Shown piece after piece: positions 35,466 to 46,774 of a stretch of DNA of 64,000 nt. The stretch spans positions 116,202,263-116,266,262 of the forward strand of contig CM056376.1 in NCBI GenBank assembly GCA_029718625.1. Reading direction: 5' to 3'. A program made the translations under genes and the position numbers. The notes under the pieces were generated by a model. That model worked only from the letters and a program-made list of their open reading frames with translations. It did no database searches and had not been told where the DNA came from. Positions within the stretch are counted from its first letter, which is position 1. The number at the start of each line of letters is the position of its first letter. Source of the DNA: Synaphobranchus kaupii (Eukaryota > Chordata > Actinopteri > Anguilliformes > Synaphobranchidae).

Positions 35466-35988
35466 TATATACTCACTGCACTCACTCGGAGGGGTGGGAC
35501 CAGAAGAGGGAGACAACAATCATTGATCTAAAACGCGTAACGCCAGGCTGGGCTCTTGGGACAAGACAGGCTGTATTTTTGAGTGGAAGTCGAGTCGAGT
35601 CGAGTCGAATGGAGAACATCCCTTAGTAGCCTACCCTGAACAAGCTGTTGTTTTGTGGGCACAGTTCGTAACTTAATAAATTGATTGCCTTGTCGCTCAT
35701 CTTCAACATGTTTGTCATCACATATTTATTTTGGAGCGAGCTATTATGTGTTTACTAAGGGAAAAAATACCGTTTTGTGAGATGAGTGACAGCAGGGGAT
35801 GTTGCAGCAGTTACATTAGCATTAATTTACGACATTACAGGCCCAACGTCTTAGAGCAAGCAGCCAAACTGGGTTAAGTATCTGAAATCGATACTTACCT
35901 GTACTTACTCCATACCTGTATAGCCTTATCAATTTAGCTACTCCTCCTGCCATGAATGTTACCATTGCTTAGCAATGCTGGGTTAGCT
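35466..35988. other. Gene-free stretch
   Basis: Contains a short GAGTC tandem near 35588-35607. No exon is recognised. Confidence 0.4.
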
Positions 35989-36052
35989 AGCTAGCAAGCT
36001 AACGATAGCTCATGGCAAGTAATTTTAAAATTTAGCTAGCAAGCTAACAATA

Positions 36053-37659
36053 CAGTGGGGAGAACAAGTATTTGATACACTGCCGATTTTGCAGGTTTTC
36101 CCACTTACAAAGCATGTAGAGGTCTGTAATTTTTATCATAGGTACACTTCAACTGTGAGAGACGGAATCTAAAACAAAAATCCAGAAAATCACATTGTAT
36201 GATTTTTAAGTAATTCATTTGCATTTTATTGCATGAAATAAGTATTTGATACATCAGAAAAATAGAACTTAATATTTGGTAAAGAAACCTTTGTTTGCAA
36301 TTACAGAGATCAGACGTTTCCTGTAGTTCTTGACCAGGTTTGCACACACTGCAGCAGGGATTTTGGCCCACTCCTCCATACAGATCTTCTCCAGATCCTT
36401 CAGGTTTCGGGGCTGTCGCTGGGCAACACGGACTTTCAGCTCCCTCCAAAGATTTTCTATTGGGTTCAGGTCTGGAGACTGGCTAGGCCACTCCAGGACC
36501 TTGAGATGCTTCTTACGGAGCCACTCCTTAGTTGCCCTGGCTGTGTGTTTCGGGTCGTTATCATGCTGGAAGACCCAGCCACGACCCATCTTCAATGCTC
36601 TTATTGAGGGAAGGAGGTTGTTGGCCAAGATCTCGCGATACATGGCCCCATCCATCCTCCCCTCAATACGGTGCATTCGTCCTGTCCCCTTTGCAGAAAA
36701 GCATCCCCAAAGAATGATGTTTCCACCTCCATGCTTCACGGTTGGGATGGTGTTCTTGGGGTTGTACTCATCCTTCTTCTTCCTCCAAACACAGCGAGTG
36801 GAGTTTATACCAAAAAGCTCTATTTTGGTCTCATCAGACCACATGACCTTCTCCCATTCCTCCTCTGGATCATCCAGATGGTCATTGGCAAACCTCAGAC
36901 GGGCCTGGACATGCGCTGGCTTGAGCAGGGGGACCTTGCGTGCGCTGCAGGATTTTAATCCATGACGGCGTAGTGTGTTACTAATGGTTTTCTTTGAGAC
37001 TGTGGTCCCAGCTCTCTTCAGGTCATTGACCAGGTCCTGCCGTGTAGTTCTGGGCTGATCCCTCACCTTTCTGATGATCATTGATGCCCCACGAGGTGAG
37101 ATCTTGCATGGAGGCCCAGACCGAGGGAGATTGACTGTCGTCTTGAACTTCTTCCATTTTCTAATAATTGCGCCAACAGTTGTTGCCTTCTCACCAAGCT
37201 GCTTGCCTATTGTCCTGTAGCCCATCCCAGCCTTGTGCAGGTCTACCATTTTGTCCCTGATGTCCTTAGACAGCTCTTTGGTCTTGCCCATTGTGAAGAG
37301 GTTGGAGTCTGATTGATTGAGTGTGTGGAGAGGTGTCTTTTATACAGGTAACGAGTTCAAACAGGTGCAGTTAATACAGGTAATGAGTGGAGAATAGGAG
37401 GGCTTCTTAAAGAAGAACTAACAGGTCTGTGAGAGCCGGAATTCTTGCTGGTTGGTAGGTGATCAAATACTTATTTCATGCAATAAAATGCAAATTAATT
37501 ACTTAAAAATCATACAATGTGATTTTCTGTATTTTTGTTTTAGATTCCGTCTCTCACAGTTGAAGTGTACCTATGATAAAAATTACAGACCTCTACATGC
37601 TTTGTAAGTGGGAAAACCTGCAAAACCGGCAGTGTATCAAATACTTGTTCTCCCCACTG
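36053..37659 (-). mobile_element. Complete Tc1-like transposon
   Basis: The 1607-bp element begins CAGTGGGGAGAACAAGTATT and ends with the inverse. Terminal inverted repeats extend for about 190 bp, and the inner part around TTTGCATTTTATTGCATG is also mirrored. TA dinucleotides flank both sides (36051-36052 and 37660-37661), the expected target duplication. The interior carries one intact transposase gene on the minus strand. The only obvious differences between the arms are a few substitutions, such as GCCGATTTTGCAGG against the mirrored GCCGGTTTTGCAGG. Confidence 0.95.
36269..37291 (-). CDS. Tc1-like DD34E transposase, full length
   Basis: A 340-residue uninterrupted protein with every landmark of an active-type Tc1 transposase. 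There are two N-terminal helix-turn-helix DNA-binding units (about residues 5-45 and 65-110). The catalytic triad is Asp153 in [11 protein letters not shown], Asp244 in [10 protein letters not shown] and Glu279 in [11 protein letters not shown], with 34 residues between the last two. The glycine-rich block [19 protein letters not shown] lies near 187-204. The protein would bind the terminal repeats and cut and paste the element into TA sites. The start [20 protein letters not shown] is the usual one for this fish subfamily. No stop or frameshift is visible, so the copy is potentially functional or very recently inserted. Confidence 0.95.
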   Translation of the reverse strand: MGKTKELSKDIRDKMVDLHKAGMGYRTIGKQLGEKATTVGAIIRKWKKFKTTVNLPRSGPPCKISPRGASMIIRKVRDQPRTTRQDLVNDLKRAGTTVSKKTISNTLRRHGLKSCSARKVPLLKPAHVQARLRFANDHLDDPEEEWEKVMWSDETKIELFGINSTRCVWRKKKDEYNPKNTIPTVKHGGGNIILWGCFSAKGTGRMHRIEGRMDGAMYREILANNLLPSIRALKMGRGWVFQHDNDPKHTARATKEWLRKKHLKVLEWPSQSPDLNPIENLWRELKVRVAQRQPRNLKDLEKICMEEWAKIPAAVCANLVKNYRKRLISVIANKGFFTKY

Positions 37660-37732
37660 TAGCTCATGGCAAATAATTTTAACATTTAGCTAGCAAGCTA
37701 ACGATAGCTTATGGCAAGCCGTTTTAATTTAA

Positions 37733-38829
37733 CAGTTATTCCACTTTCTTAAGTACTCCTATAGCTGCCCAATGTTTGCTAGCTACTGTGATTGCCTAGC
37801 TAACGTACTAGTAAGCTTCTGCAACTAGCTAGGTACTAAGAGCAGCTACGTAGCCACAAATGGCAGCTAGCCATAGACTGTAACTGGTAGGTATTAAAAC
37901 ATTTTTATAAGAGGACAGGTTCAGGCAGGTATTATGAACAATAGCCTAACGTATTAGGCTATGTTATTTGGTTGTTTAGGCTAATATATGGTCTATGGTA
38001 CAAGCAAAACCTAACCGGACATTTCTACGCCTGGATAGATTTTTTTTCGGTCCCAAAAAAAAATTTTTGTACTGACTCAATACGGGATGTTTAAAATAAA
38101 ACCAATAATTTATCTGAAAAGAAAAGAATACGGAGTTTGTGCATTTGTAAACGTTTGCAATGTTTGTGATTAGGTTACAGGATGCAGATGGAAGTTAATG
38201 CCAGCTACAATGTAGGCGACTATGCTAGCATACCTACAATGCCGACTTTATCTGGAAGAGTTTTCAGAACGGGGTTTCATCGGATGCTGCGGGAAACCGT
38301 GACAGACGGCTTGGTCACAGTCGGTTTCACAGCTCGGTTTCACAGATGGCTCTGTCACAGTTAGCCAGAAAGACGGTGGTGGTTTGCTCATTTAACAGAC
38401 TATGGTGACAGCTTGCTACCTTTCTACCGGCGCAAGGGACATTCATAATAAAAGTAGTCTTGTCAGAATAACATCTGTGTGTATCTGTCATTGATTGACC
38501 GTCAATATAGTTTATGGCAATAACGTTACCCTATGTTCGTCCATGTTTGGTGATGCAGTACGTCTAGCTTGGCTACCACATTAGCTGATGTCAAATTAGC
38601 TGATGTTAGCTGAATATAAATTGAAGATAACTGAATGAATGTTAATTCACACATTCAATGTTGAATAAATGACACAGTAAAATCGAGGATGAAAAAAGTA
38701 AAATCGTTTTGCAATAGAAAATGGTGGGTTTGGTTAAGGTCAGGTCATGGGCTTCTCCACCCTGAACTGTCAATCATACTGTGCCCCGAACCATGAAGAC
38801 TATATCTGGTTGACCCTCCTTCCGACAAA
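37733..38829. other. Gene-free stretch
   Basis: Rich in GCTAGC-type short motifs near 37740-37870. No exon is recognised. Confidence 0.4.
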
Positions 38830-38975
38830 GTCACTTTGGCTCCACGGAGCAGACACAGTTTGTGCAAACATGGCAGTGAAAAAGACTTCTGGAGACTCAA
38901 AATAGTTTTTACGAGGCCGTGGGAAGGTAATGGGTGACGTCACAGTGACTTTGTCCATATTTTAATACAGTCCTA
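38830..38975. repeat. Dispersed repeat, inverted partial copy
   Basis: Reverse complement of the left part of the element at 32125-32280, ending GGGTGACGTCACAGTGACTTTG. Confidence 0.8.
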
Positions 38976-39613
38976 TGGCTCTAACTTCTCGAGATTTCTC
39001 AGACTTGAATGAAGACAAGTATGCTACTTACTGTACTGTGCTGCATACTGCCACCTGCTGCACTGGAGTGGGTATAGCAGGGCTTTACTGGCAACACGGC
39101 TTGACAGAAGCATCCCAGAGCAGACTGATTCTAATTATTCAACATTCAATTGTATATAATATAAAAGCAAAATACGGGAGATTCAATGAAAAAAATACCA
39201 GGAGGACAGTGGGAGATGGGGTTAAAATACAGGAGAAACCCAGGAAATACGGGAGGGTTGACAGGTATGCATATGATATACAGGGTTTTGCTGCCTGAGT
39301 ATATTCGGGAGCATAATTTTCAAGAAGTACGCAAACATTTTGGTCGCATACATTTTAAAAATGAGGCGCAGATTTGCTGACGTTTTCCTTTAATGACAAC
39401 AAGAACAACACATGACATGGCCGCACAAGGGTGGGACATCTTACAACACTTCCACAGTACAGTTGGAAAATAGTACAGAGGATATTTTTTTTGCTACTGC
39501 ACGTTGTGTACTGAACTAGTGGACATTAAACAGCACACATCTGTCAGTACACTGTACACAGGAGACAGGACCATAGACACAGTAAATAGGGCTCTGATTT
39601 GGACACAGCGTAT

Positions 39614-39615
<2 letters not shown>

Positions 39616-39652
<37 letters not shown>
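39616..39652. repeat. (CA)n microsatellite, first of two
   Basis: CA dinucleotide run; a second one is at 39684-39711, separated by a 31-bp spacer containing GCTCTATGACACATGC. Confidence 0.95.
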
Positions 39653-39653
<1 letters not shown>

Positions 39654-39679
39654 ATAGACAATACGCTCTATGACACATG

Positions 39680-39683
<4 letters not shown>

Positions 39684-39711
<28 letters not shown>
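39684..39711. repeat. (CA)n microsatellite, second of two
   Basis: CA dinucleotide run; the plus- and minus-strand frames across it encode only dipeptide repeats. Confidence 0.95.
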
Positions 39712-39713
<2 letters not shown>

Positions 39714-40321
39714 TGATTGCCCATCCTCTCATTCTCCACCATTGCTTCTGCCTCGGCCGCTACTTGTGGCTCGGCAGCAGCTGGAGCTAGCATGTTGGTT
39801 TGTGAGTATGAGTGAGAGACCATAGAGAGAGAGAGAGTGAGAGTGAGTAGCTGGAGAGTAGCTGCTTACGGAATGAGCTCTTAAAAATACCAGACAAATA
39901 CAGCATTTAGAAGTGAAACAAAATACATACAATGATAAAAACTTTTTTTAAGAAATAAAGGAAAAGAAGAAGGAAAGGAGGAACATAAGAAACAAGAGAA
40001 GAAAAAGGATATAACAAGGGAAAACATAAACCTAGGAGAAAGCTAGAAGCAAAGCTAAGCTAAACTACAAGCCAAAGTTAAATGAAATAAGAAGCAGAGG
40101 TAAGCCTTGGACAAAAAAACTGTATAAATTAGTAATAAATTAGAACATTTGGATAAATTGTTTATTATATTTTTTTCTTTATTTCAATTAAAAATAATAA
40201 TAAACCTGATAGCATTAGCATTACTCAATAGAACTAACAGAGGTGGCTAAGAAGCTAACCCAAGGCTAGTAGGAGTGACAGTTAAATCAGTTGAAAAGTA
40301 TCAATTTTCTGAACTGTCACC

Positions 40322-42213
40322 ATGGTAACCAAACACATTGCTATTGAGATTCTGTACCCTCCCAAGCTGAGAAGTGCAAAGGCCAAAAAGAATATAAACA
40401 TAAACTTAATGTCACGAGAAACAACCCCGATACCCTGTATGTGGACATTGCTGAAAAGGCAGACAAAAGGGTTAAAAACAATTTAATTTTTTTTCACAAA
40501 TACGCCCAAGGCCTGGCACAGTGTTATATGTAAGCACTACCCCCACATTCAGAGGGGAGGAATAGGGAAGGGGAGCAAAATAACTGTCCATGAAAATGAG
40601 CATTTGGACAGTATAGTGTTAAACGTGAACATCTATACAAATGGGACAGTTCTCATACAAAGTGCCAATGAACAGAGCCTGGATGCTTTTGAAAAACACT
40701 TCCCTGACCCTGAACAAGGAGGCAGAGAAGGAAAAGAGTCTGCTGACCACAGAGGCAAAAAGATCCAGACCCAGAGGAAGCCACACCCACCACTGTACCC
40801 AACCTGCCCTGTGCTGCCCCTGCTTCTTCCCAAAGTGACACCCAACACATCAGAGAGACTCTGGCCCTGCTCGAGCTGGAGTTTGCAGAGTTCAGAGAGC
40901 TCACTCTGACCAGGCTCTCAGAGGCATATCTCCCCCTGCAGCAGCCAGATGACCAGCACCAGCAATGCAGAGAACACAACACGGCCATCGCTGACCTGCG
41001 AGAAGAGACCGCAGCACTGAGGAAGCCCTGAGAGCCCAGCTGGCCTCTGTGAAAGAGGACATGCAGCACAGGGAAAGAGCCTTCACCATGGAGCTGCAGC
41101 GTCTAAGAGAGCACCTTCAGGAACACATATATGCACCCTGTAGTGCCCACAACACACACACTGACACACACTCCACTCCCCTCAAAACAACAGCCCTCCC
41201 TCATGAGACCTGCACACAGCCCCCAGCTGACCTGCAGGCTCTTACTGAAAAAGATGGCACAGCCCCCTTCTGCACCACAGCCCCCCACCAGCAGAAACCA
41301 AATAGCTACACCTGATCCACAAGTAGTCCTTCTCATGGATTCAAATGGGAAGTTTATTGAGCCCAAAAAGCTCTTTCCAGGCAAACAGGTAAAGGTGACC
41401 CGCTGCAGTAACACAGCCCGGGCCCTGGAACTACTGAAACGGGACACACTGGGGAGCCCTAACTATGTTATAGTGCACACAGGCACCAACGACCTGCAAC
41501 GCCTACGCCAGAACACCGCCCACGCTGTGAGGAGGATGGCGGAGAAAGCCTCCCGGGAATTCTCTGACTCTCGCGTGGTCATTTCCACACTGCTGCCACG
41601 GACTGATGTCCCCCCCCACATGTCATCAGGGACATCAATGCGGAGATCGCCAGGAGCTGCGCTGCACTGCCCAATGTGCACCTGGCTCATCACCCCACCA
41701 TCGGCCCCTGGTACCTTTACGATGGGCTACATCTAGACCAAGACGGTGTCAAAGTCTTTGCCAAGACGTTAAAAGATGTGGCACTGGGACGAAATCCATC
41801 CAGCCTCCCCCCCCAGACCCCATCTCAGGAATCAGCCCCCCCATTCCAGTGGTCACCGTCCTCACGCCCCACATCAGCCTGGCAGCAGCGTTCATCATGC
41901 CAACACCCTGCACCCACCCAGCACCACGCAACCCCCCACAAGGTCCCCAGACTCCCCACCCCTCAGAGCGCACCCCCACCAACACAAGGCCAGCTACGCT
42001 GCAGCCCTTCCAATGCCCCCACCCCCCAGAGCGCACCCCCACCAACACAAGGCCAGCTACGCTGCAGCCCTTCCAATGCCCCCACCCCTCAGAGCGCACC
42101 CCCACCAACACAAGGCCAGCTACGCTGCAGCCCTTTCAATGGCCCCTGTCCCACCTGCCCCTCCTTCTGAGCTGGGTGAGATAAAACAGCTGCTCAGTGT
42201 ACTAGGCTACTGA
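40322..42213 (+). pseudogene. Retrotransposon ORF1: N-terminal domain, coiled coil, SGNH-hydrolase-like domain, Pro-rich repeats
   Basis: From the ATG at 40322 (MVTKHIAIEILYPPK) the sequence passes through several frames. A segment VLNVNIYTNGTVLIQSANEQ (about 40620-40680) resembles the N-terminal nucleic-acid-binding part of fish LINE ORF1 proteins. Near 41035-41120 a heptad-like stretch (ASVKEDMQHRERAFTMELQR) suggests a coiled coil. From 41325 SGNH-hydrolase blocks follow: LMDSNGKF, HTGTNDLQ and, after a frameshift at the C8 run 41610-41617, DGLHLDQDG. The tail has three 21-residue proline-rich repeats. It would have packaged element RNA and possibly acted on esters or membranes; it is now broken. 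Confidence 0.8.
41964..42152. repeat. 63-bp in-frame tandem repeat, three copies
   Basis: Units start at 41964, 42027 and 42090 with CAGAGCGCACCCCCACCAAC. The period of 63 keeps the 21-residue unit (APPPTQGQLRCSPSN core) in frame at the C-terminal end of ORF1. Confidence 0.95.
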
Positions 42214-42414
42214 ACTAATAAACACAAAAAGATTATATGCATTATACATGTAATGTAAGGGTTCAATGCATATCAATTTATTATTTTTGATTCAAATACT
42301 AAATAACACAAAAGCATAAATGGAAAAAAAAAAAATTATTATAATAATTTGTCATTTACTATGTATTTTGTTTCACTAAAAATGCTGTCAATGTTTTGTT
42401 TATGAGTTAATTCC

Positions 42415-43172
42415 ATATTAGTTGTTGGAACATACAGGGTCTGTGGTCCTCTGCATTTGGGTTAAAGAGCACAGACCCCGAATTCCTGAAAAATATTTTA
42501 AATGTTGATATTTTGATTTTGGTTGAAACTTGGTGCCGAGAAGATGGGGAAATTATAGTGCCCTCTATAAAACAAAGAACAGTGCGACATGGCAGAGATT
42601 CAGGAGAAATATTGGTGTGGTACAAAGCGGAACTGGCAAAACACATGAAAATCATCAAAAAAGAACAATCACACTTATGGATCAAATTCAACAAAGAAAT
42701 TGCAGATTGGGAAAAAGATATATACCTGTGTGCAGCTTATGCTGCCCCACATGAATCCCCCTATTATAATGAGGACTTCTTTAACACGTTGCACACAGAA
42801 ATATGCCATTTCCAAGCCCAGGGAAATGTGCTACTGTGTGGCGACTTTAACGCCAGAACAGGGACAGAACCTGACTGTATCGACCCACAGGGAAACAACC
42901 ATGTGTTTGGAAACACCCCTCTGTACCTCACACCAACCACTAATAAAATAAATAATCCGGACAATTTAATTAATAAGAATGGTAGAGAGTTAGTGCATCT
43001 CTGTCAAGCCTTAGGTCTGTACATCCTTAATGGCAGGATCAGAGGGGATTCTTTAGGAAGGTTCACATACTGCTCAGCTCTTGGGACGAGTGTTGTTGAC
43101 TACGCTGTCACTGACATGGACCCTTCCTCCTTCAGCGCATTCACTGTCCGGCAGCAAACCCCCCTATCAGAC
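42415..43172 (+). pseudogene. Retrotransposon ORF2, APE-type endonuclease domain
   Basis: An open stretch beginning ISCWNIQGLWSSAFGLKS contains the endonuclease blocks LILVETWC, LLCGDFNARTG and SVVDYAVTD and reaches PLSD at 43172. The final catalytic SDH motif is cut between Asp and His by an inserted element, and the His codon appears at 43558. The domain would nick target DNA for target-primed reverse transcription. Apart from the insertion this part is in one frame. Confidence 0.85.
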
Positions 43173-43557
43173 TGTAGGAATTCTGTCCTTTGTAAAGTAA
43201 AACTCGGAGTTCCAAAGTTTAGGTCAATAGCAATTTAATTACAATGCAAAATAGGCTTCATTACAGTATACAAGATACCGGGTAATCGTAAGGCAGTTCA
43301 ATCACAAAATAGTGTTGTGTGTGGTACAAGCTTTATACCCCAAACAGGCAAACAAATGGACATTTGTATGTGGTGTGGGAGGGAACCAAATGGTTATTGT
43401 CACCTAGGTATGCTGGCTAACTCCCGTCTCACACCCTAGCGGTGCCGTCGTCACCAGGCTTTGTTTCTAACCCCCCTTGATCATTGAGTAAGGCAGATTG
43501 TGTTAGGTGACCATCCAAGAACATTGAAGCAGGAAAATGTATTTTTCCCTACATAAT
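43173..43557. mobile_element. Insertion (385 bp) inside the endonuclease; candidate solo LTR
   Basis: The insert starts TGTAGGAATTCTG and ends TTTTTCCCTACA followed by TAAT. TG...CA termini and an internal AATAAA are compatible with a solo long terminal repeat. I cannot find a clean 4-6-bp target duplication, only a CATAATCATAAT doubling at the right side, so the class is uncertain. Deleting the insert rejoins the endonuclease frame exactly. Confidence 0.6.
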
Positions 43558-46102
43558 CATAATAAAATCAGTGTGTTTCTGAAAAGATTTAGACACATGT
43601 TCATTAATACTCATTACCAAATTAACAGAACAGGCTTAAATCTGGCTGTTACTAATATCAATCATATTTTTCAGAAAGCAGCAAATAAAGCTAATCTAAA
43701 AATTCAACATAAAAGGAAGTTGAACCAAAATGAAAAATGGTTTGATATTGAATGCAAAAATCGTCGAAAAAAAACTAAGAAACTTATCAAATCAAAAACA
43801 TAACCACCCATACAGCTCAGATTTAAGTATTGTCAAGCTCTTAAAGAATATAAAAACACCCTAAAACAGAAAAACCTAAAATACATGCATAAAACTGTGC
43901 ATGATATTGAAGAATCAATTAATCAAAACCAATTCTGGGATCTGTGGAACAATTTAAGCACAGCAAAACAAGCCATTAGCCATTAATGATGGAGCTATTT
44001 GGAAACAATACTTTGAAAATCTATACTGTGAAATCAATCAAAAAACACACCATACTGTGATTAAAGAAAGCCTAAATAAATTGGAATCGACAATAAAGGA
44101 TACCCAAAACCCACTCGATAAACCAATCTCCTACGAAGAACTGATCGAAAAGCTCCAGTCTCTAAAATCAAGAAAATCTTGTGGCCTTGATGGAATTAGA
44201 AATGAAATGCTCAAAAACAGCACCCCTAAGATGCATGAAGCTCTGCTTAAATTATTCAACTTGATACTAAGTTCGGGATGCTTTCCTGACACCTGGAACC
44301 GGGGGCTTATATCCCCAATTCATAAAAGTGGAGACAAATTAGACCCAATAATTACAGAGGCATTTGTGTAAGCAGTAATCTGGGGAAGGTATTCTGTAGT
44401 ATCCTAAACTCAAGAATTGTAACCTTCCTTAATGAGCACAATGTCCTGAGTAAAAGTCAAATTGGATTTCTTCCAAATCATCGTAACACCGATCATATTT
44501 ACACCCTACACACCCTAATTAACAAACATGTCCACCAAACAAAAAACAAAAAATCTTTGCTTGCTTCATTGATTTCAAGAAAGCATTCGACTCGATTTGG
44601 CATGAGGGACTATACTACAAAATTCTTCAAAGTGGTGTAGGGGGTAAAGTGTATGATATAATTAAATCAATGTACTCTGAAAATAAATGTGGAGTGAAAA
44701 TTGGCAACCAAAGAACAGAGTTCTTCACACAAAAACGGGGAGTGAGGCAGGGCTGCAGCCTGAGTCCAACACTGTTCAACATTTACATATTAATGATGAT
44801 TTAGCAGTGCAGTTCGAACAGTCTGCAGCCCCGGGCCTCCTCCTACATGACACGGAAGTAAAATTCTTACTCTACGCAGATGACCTGGTTCTGCTGTCAC
44901 CCACTGAAGAAGGGCTACAGCAGAACCTGGCTCTGGTGGAGGATTTCTGTCAGAACTGGGCACTGACAGTAAACTTAAAAAAGACAAAAATAATGATCTT
45001 CCAAAAAAAGGCCAGATGTCAGGAAAACAGGTTCCAGTTTTTTCTAGGCAACACCGCCCTAGAACACACCCTAAATTACACCTACCTTGGTCTGACAATC
45101 ACGGCATCAGGGAGCTTTAGCATGGCAGTGAATGCATTAAAAGAAAAAGCCTCGAAGAGCACTCTATGCTATAAAAAGAAAACTTCAAAAAATTGTTATA
45201 CCAATAAAAATCTGGTTAAGAATCTTTGATAGTGTTATCCAGCCCATTGCGCTATATGGAAGTGAGGTATGGGGTCCACTCAGCCAGCAAAACTATTCTA
45301 AATGGGACAAGCATCGATAGAAACCCTGCATGTAGAATTTTGTAGAAACAAGTACAAAGGAAAACACCAAATAATGCATGCAGGGCAGAATTAGGCCATT
45401 ATCCGTTAATGATTCATATCCAAAAAAGAGCATTAAAATTCTGGATGCACCTCAACTCAAACCCCCAAGACACATTGCAATTTAAGGCAATGAAAGCCCA
45501 AGAGCTCAGTCATGAAAAGAGTCCCCCTCAGTCAGCTGGTAATGAAGCTGACTAATCCATTAACTTCACTAACACGAAGCACAGACCAGCTTCATACTAG
45601 CACTGCTTACCAGCAAATCCAGAGTAAACCAAATTATGAAACAAACCAAAATCTCTTATCTGGAATATTGGGATGGTGTAACCAAAACACAAAACAAACT
45701 TGATTGCTATCGGACCCTAAAAAGAGACTACACATTAGCTGAGTATCTCTTCTCTGTCAGAGATACAAAGCAGAGACGGATCCTGAACCAAGTACAGGCT
45801 CAGTGACCACACCCTTAGCAATTGAGAAAGGCAGACACCGGAATACATGGTTACCAAAAAAAGAACGTATATGTGGTCACTGTAAGACAGGAGAGGTGGA
45901 AACAGAGATGCACTTTCTCCTACATTGTGAAAAATATACAGAAATTAGAAAACATTACTTCAACAAATTATCTCTAGCTATAAAAGACTTTGATTCCCTA
46001 ACAAAAGAAAATAAACTGCAAATCCTACTAGGAGAAGGGCCAACGGCTCCAATAGTTGCAAAGTACATCTTTGCCTGCCATGAACTGAGGGACACTGGCT
46101 GA
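43558..46102 (+). pseudogene. Retrotransposon ORF2, reverse transcriptase and C-terminal region
   Basis: After the insertion the frame continues HNKISVFLKRF. RT blocks follow in order across frameshifts: GLDGIRNEMLK near 44184, LISPIHKSGDK near 44307, FIDFKKAFDSIWH near 44570, KRGVRQGCSLSP near 44735, and the catalytic YADD at 44873-44884. Two of the catalytic aspartates of reverse transcriptases are in YADD. The region 45803-46102 ends with CGHCKTGEVETEMHFLLHC (from 45872), a Cys-Cys-His-Cys zinc-binding-like tail seen in many LINE proteins. At least five breaks are visible. Confidence 0.85.
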
Positions 46103-46371
46103 CAACCAAAAACATATTCATTTTATTAATTAATTAATTTTTATTTTTTTATTTTTTATAAATGACTTTTTTCGGCATTACTATTATTGTTCTTTTTGTT
46201 GTTATTAATAATTATGTAATAATATTATTACTCTGATACAGCGGTTGTTGTTACAATTAGATATAGAAATTATTCTGATTTATTTACATCCATGTTTAGT
46301 GTATTTCTTCATTTCTGTATGTACGCTTTGGCAATATTTACAGGTGTATTTCATGCCAATAAAGCATTTTG

Positions 46372-46375
<4 letters not shown>

Positions 46376-46456
<81 letters not shown>

Positions 46457-46477
46457 GAGAGAGGAGAGAGAGAGGAG

Positions 46478-46559
<82 letters not shown>

Positions 46560-46564
46560 AGAGA
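46376..46564. repeat. (GA)n microsatellite at the retrotransposon 3' end
   Basis: Nearly 190 bases of GA with occasional GAG interruptions, starting immediately after the AATAAAGCATTTTGAATTTG end of the LINE. It may have grown from the element's simple 3' tail. Frames across it encode Arg/Glu repeats only. Confidence 0.95.
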
Positions 46565-46756
46565 AGCTGCTGCGAGTGTTGTCCAGAGTAGAATGAGGCG
46601 CTATAGGCTACTAGTGAAAAAATTGCTGGGGTGTGGTTTCATACCTGGAGCTCAGCCCCTATATTATAACCTTATCACGCCCAGATTTAGGCGTTTTCGA
46701 ATTCCAAAAGGGGGGCGGGGGTCTGGCTAAACCAGCGTGCTTTGTTAGCCTTAAGA

Positions 46757-46774
46757 ACTACGTGTCCCATCATG
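46757..46774 (+). promoter_or_regulatory. Candidate ZNF143/Staf-type promoter motif of tmem129
   Basis: ACTACGTGTCCCATCATG, about 200 bases before the tmem129 start codon, resembles the vertebrate core-promoter motif ACTACAATTCCCAxxATGC bound by ZNF143. That motif is typical of housekeeping promoters close to the transcription start. Confidence 0.55.

Larger units (their letters stand above)
35989..37732. repeat. 45-bp tandem repeat (three units) split by a Tc1 insertion
   Basis: Units beginning AGCTAGCAAGCTAACGATAG start at 35989 and 36034 and resume at 37688. The second unit is broken after its 19th base by the transposon at 36053-37659. Removing the transposon and one TA restores exactly 45 bp. 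Confidence 0.85.
38976..40321. other. Gene-free stretch with microsatellites
   Basis: Includes a diverged relative (39410-39610) of the inverted-repeat element at 11250-11735, two (CA)n tracts, and AG-rich sequence at 39950-40110 that may belong to the 5' untranslated part of the retrotransposon that follows. Confidence 0.4.
40322..46375 (+). mobile_element. Non-LTR retrotransposon with SGNH-type ORF1, APE endonuclease and reverse transcriptase; inactive
   Basis: The order is ORF1 (40322 to about 42213), then ORF2 with an apurinic-type endonuclease (from about 42415), a reverse transcriptase (about 43558-45700) and a C-terminal cysteine/histidine segment (45803-46102). The 3' end CCAATAAAGCATTTTGAATT passes directly into a (GA)n tract. 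The 5' limit is not certain and could lie up to a few hundred bases before 40322. Many frameshifts and stops, plus an insertion at 43173-43557, make it inactive. ORF1 SGNH domains occur in several vertebrate LINE clades; I do not assign the clade. Confidence 0.85.

Noticed and set aside
36330..36965. 211-codon plus-strand frame
   Set aside because: It is the antisense of the intact Tc1 transposase.
41749..42111. 120-codon minus-strand frame with repeats
   Set aside because: Antisense shadow of the 63-bp repeats in the LINE ORF1.
46245..46730. 161-codon and 75-codon frames rich in Arg and Glu
   Set aside because: They are translations of the (GA)n tract and its flanks, with no domain.
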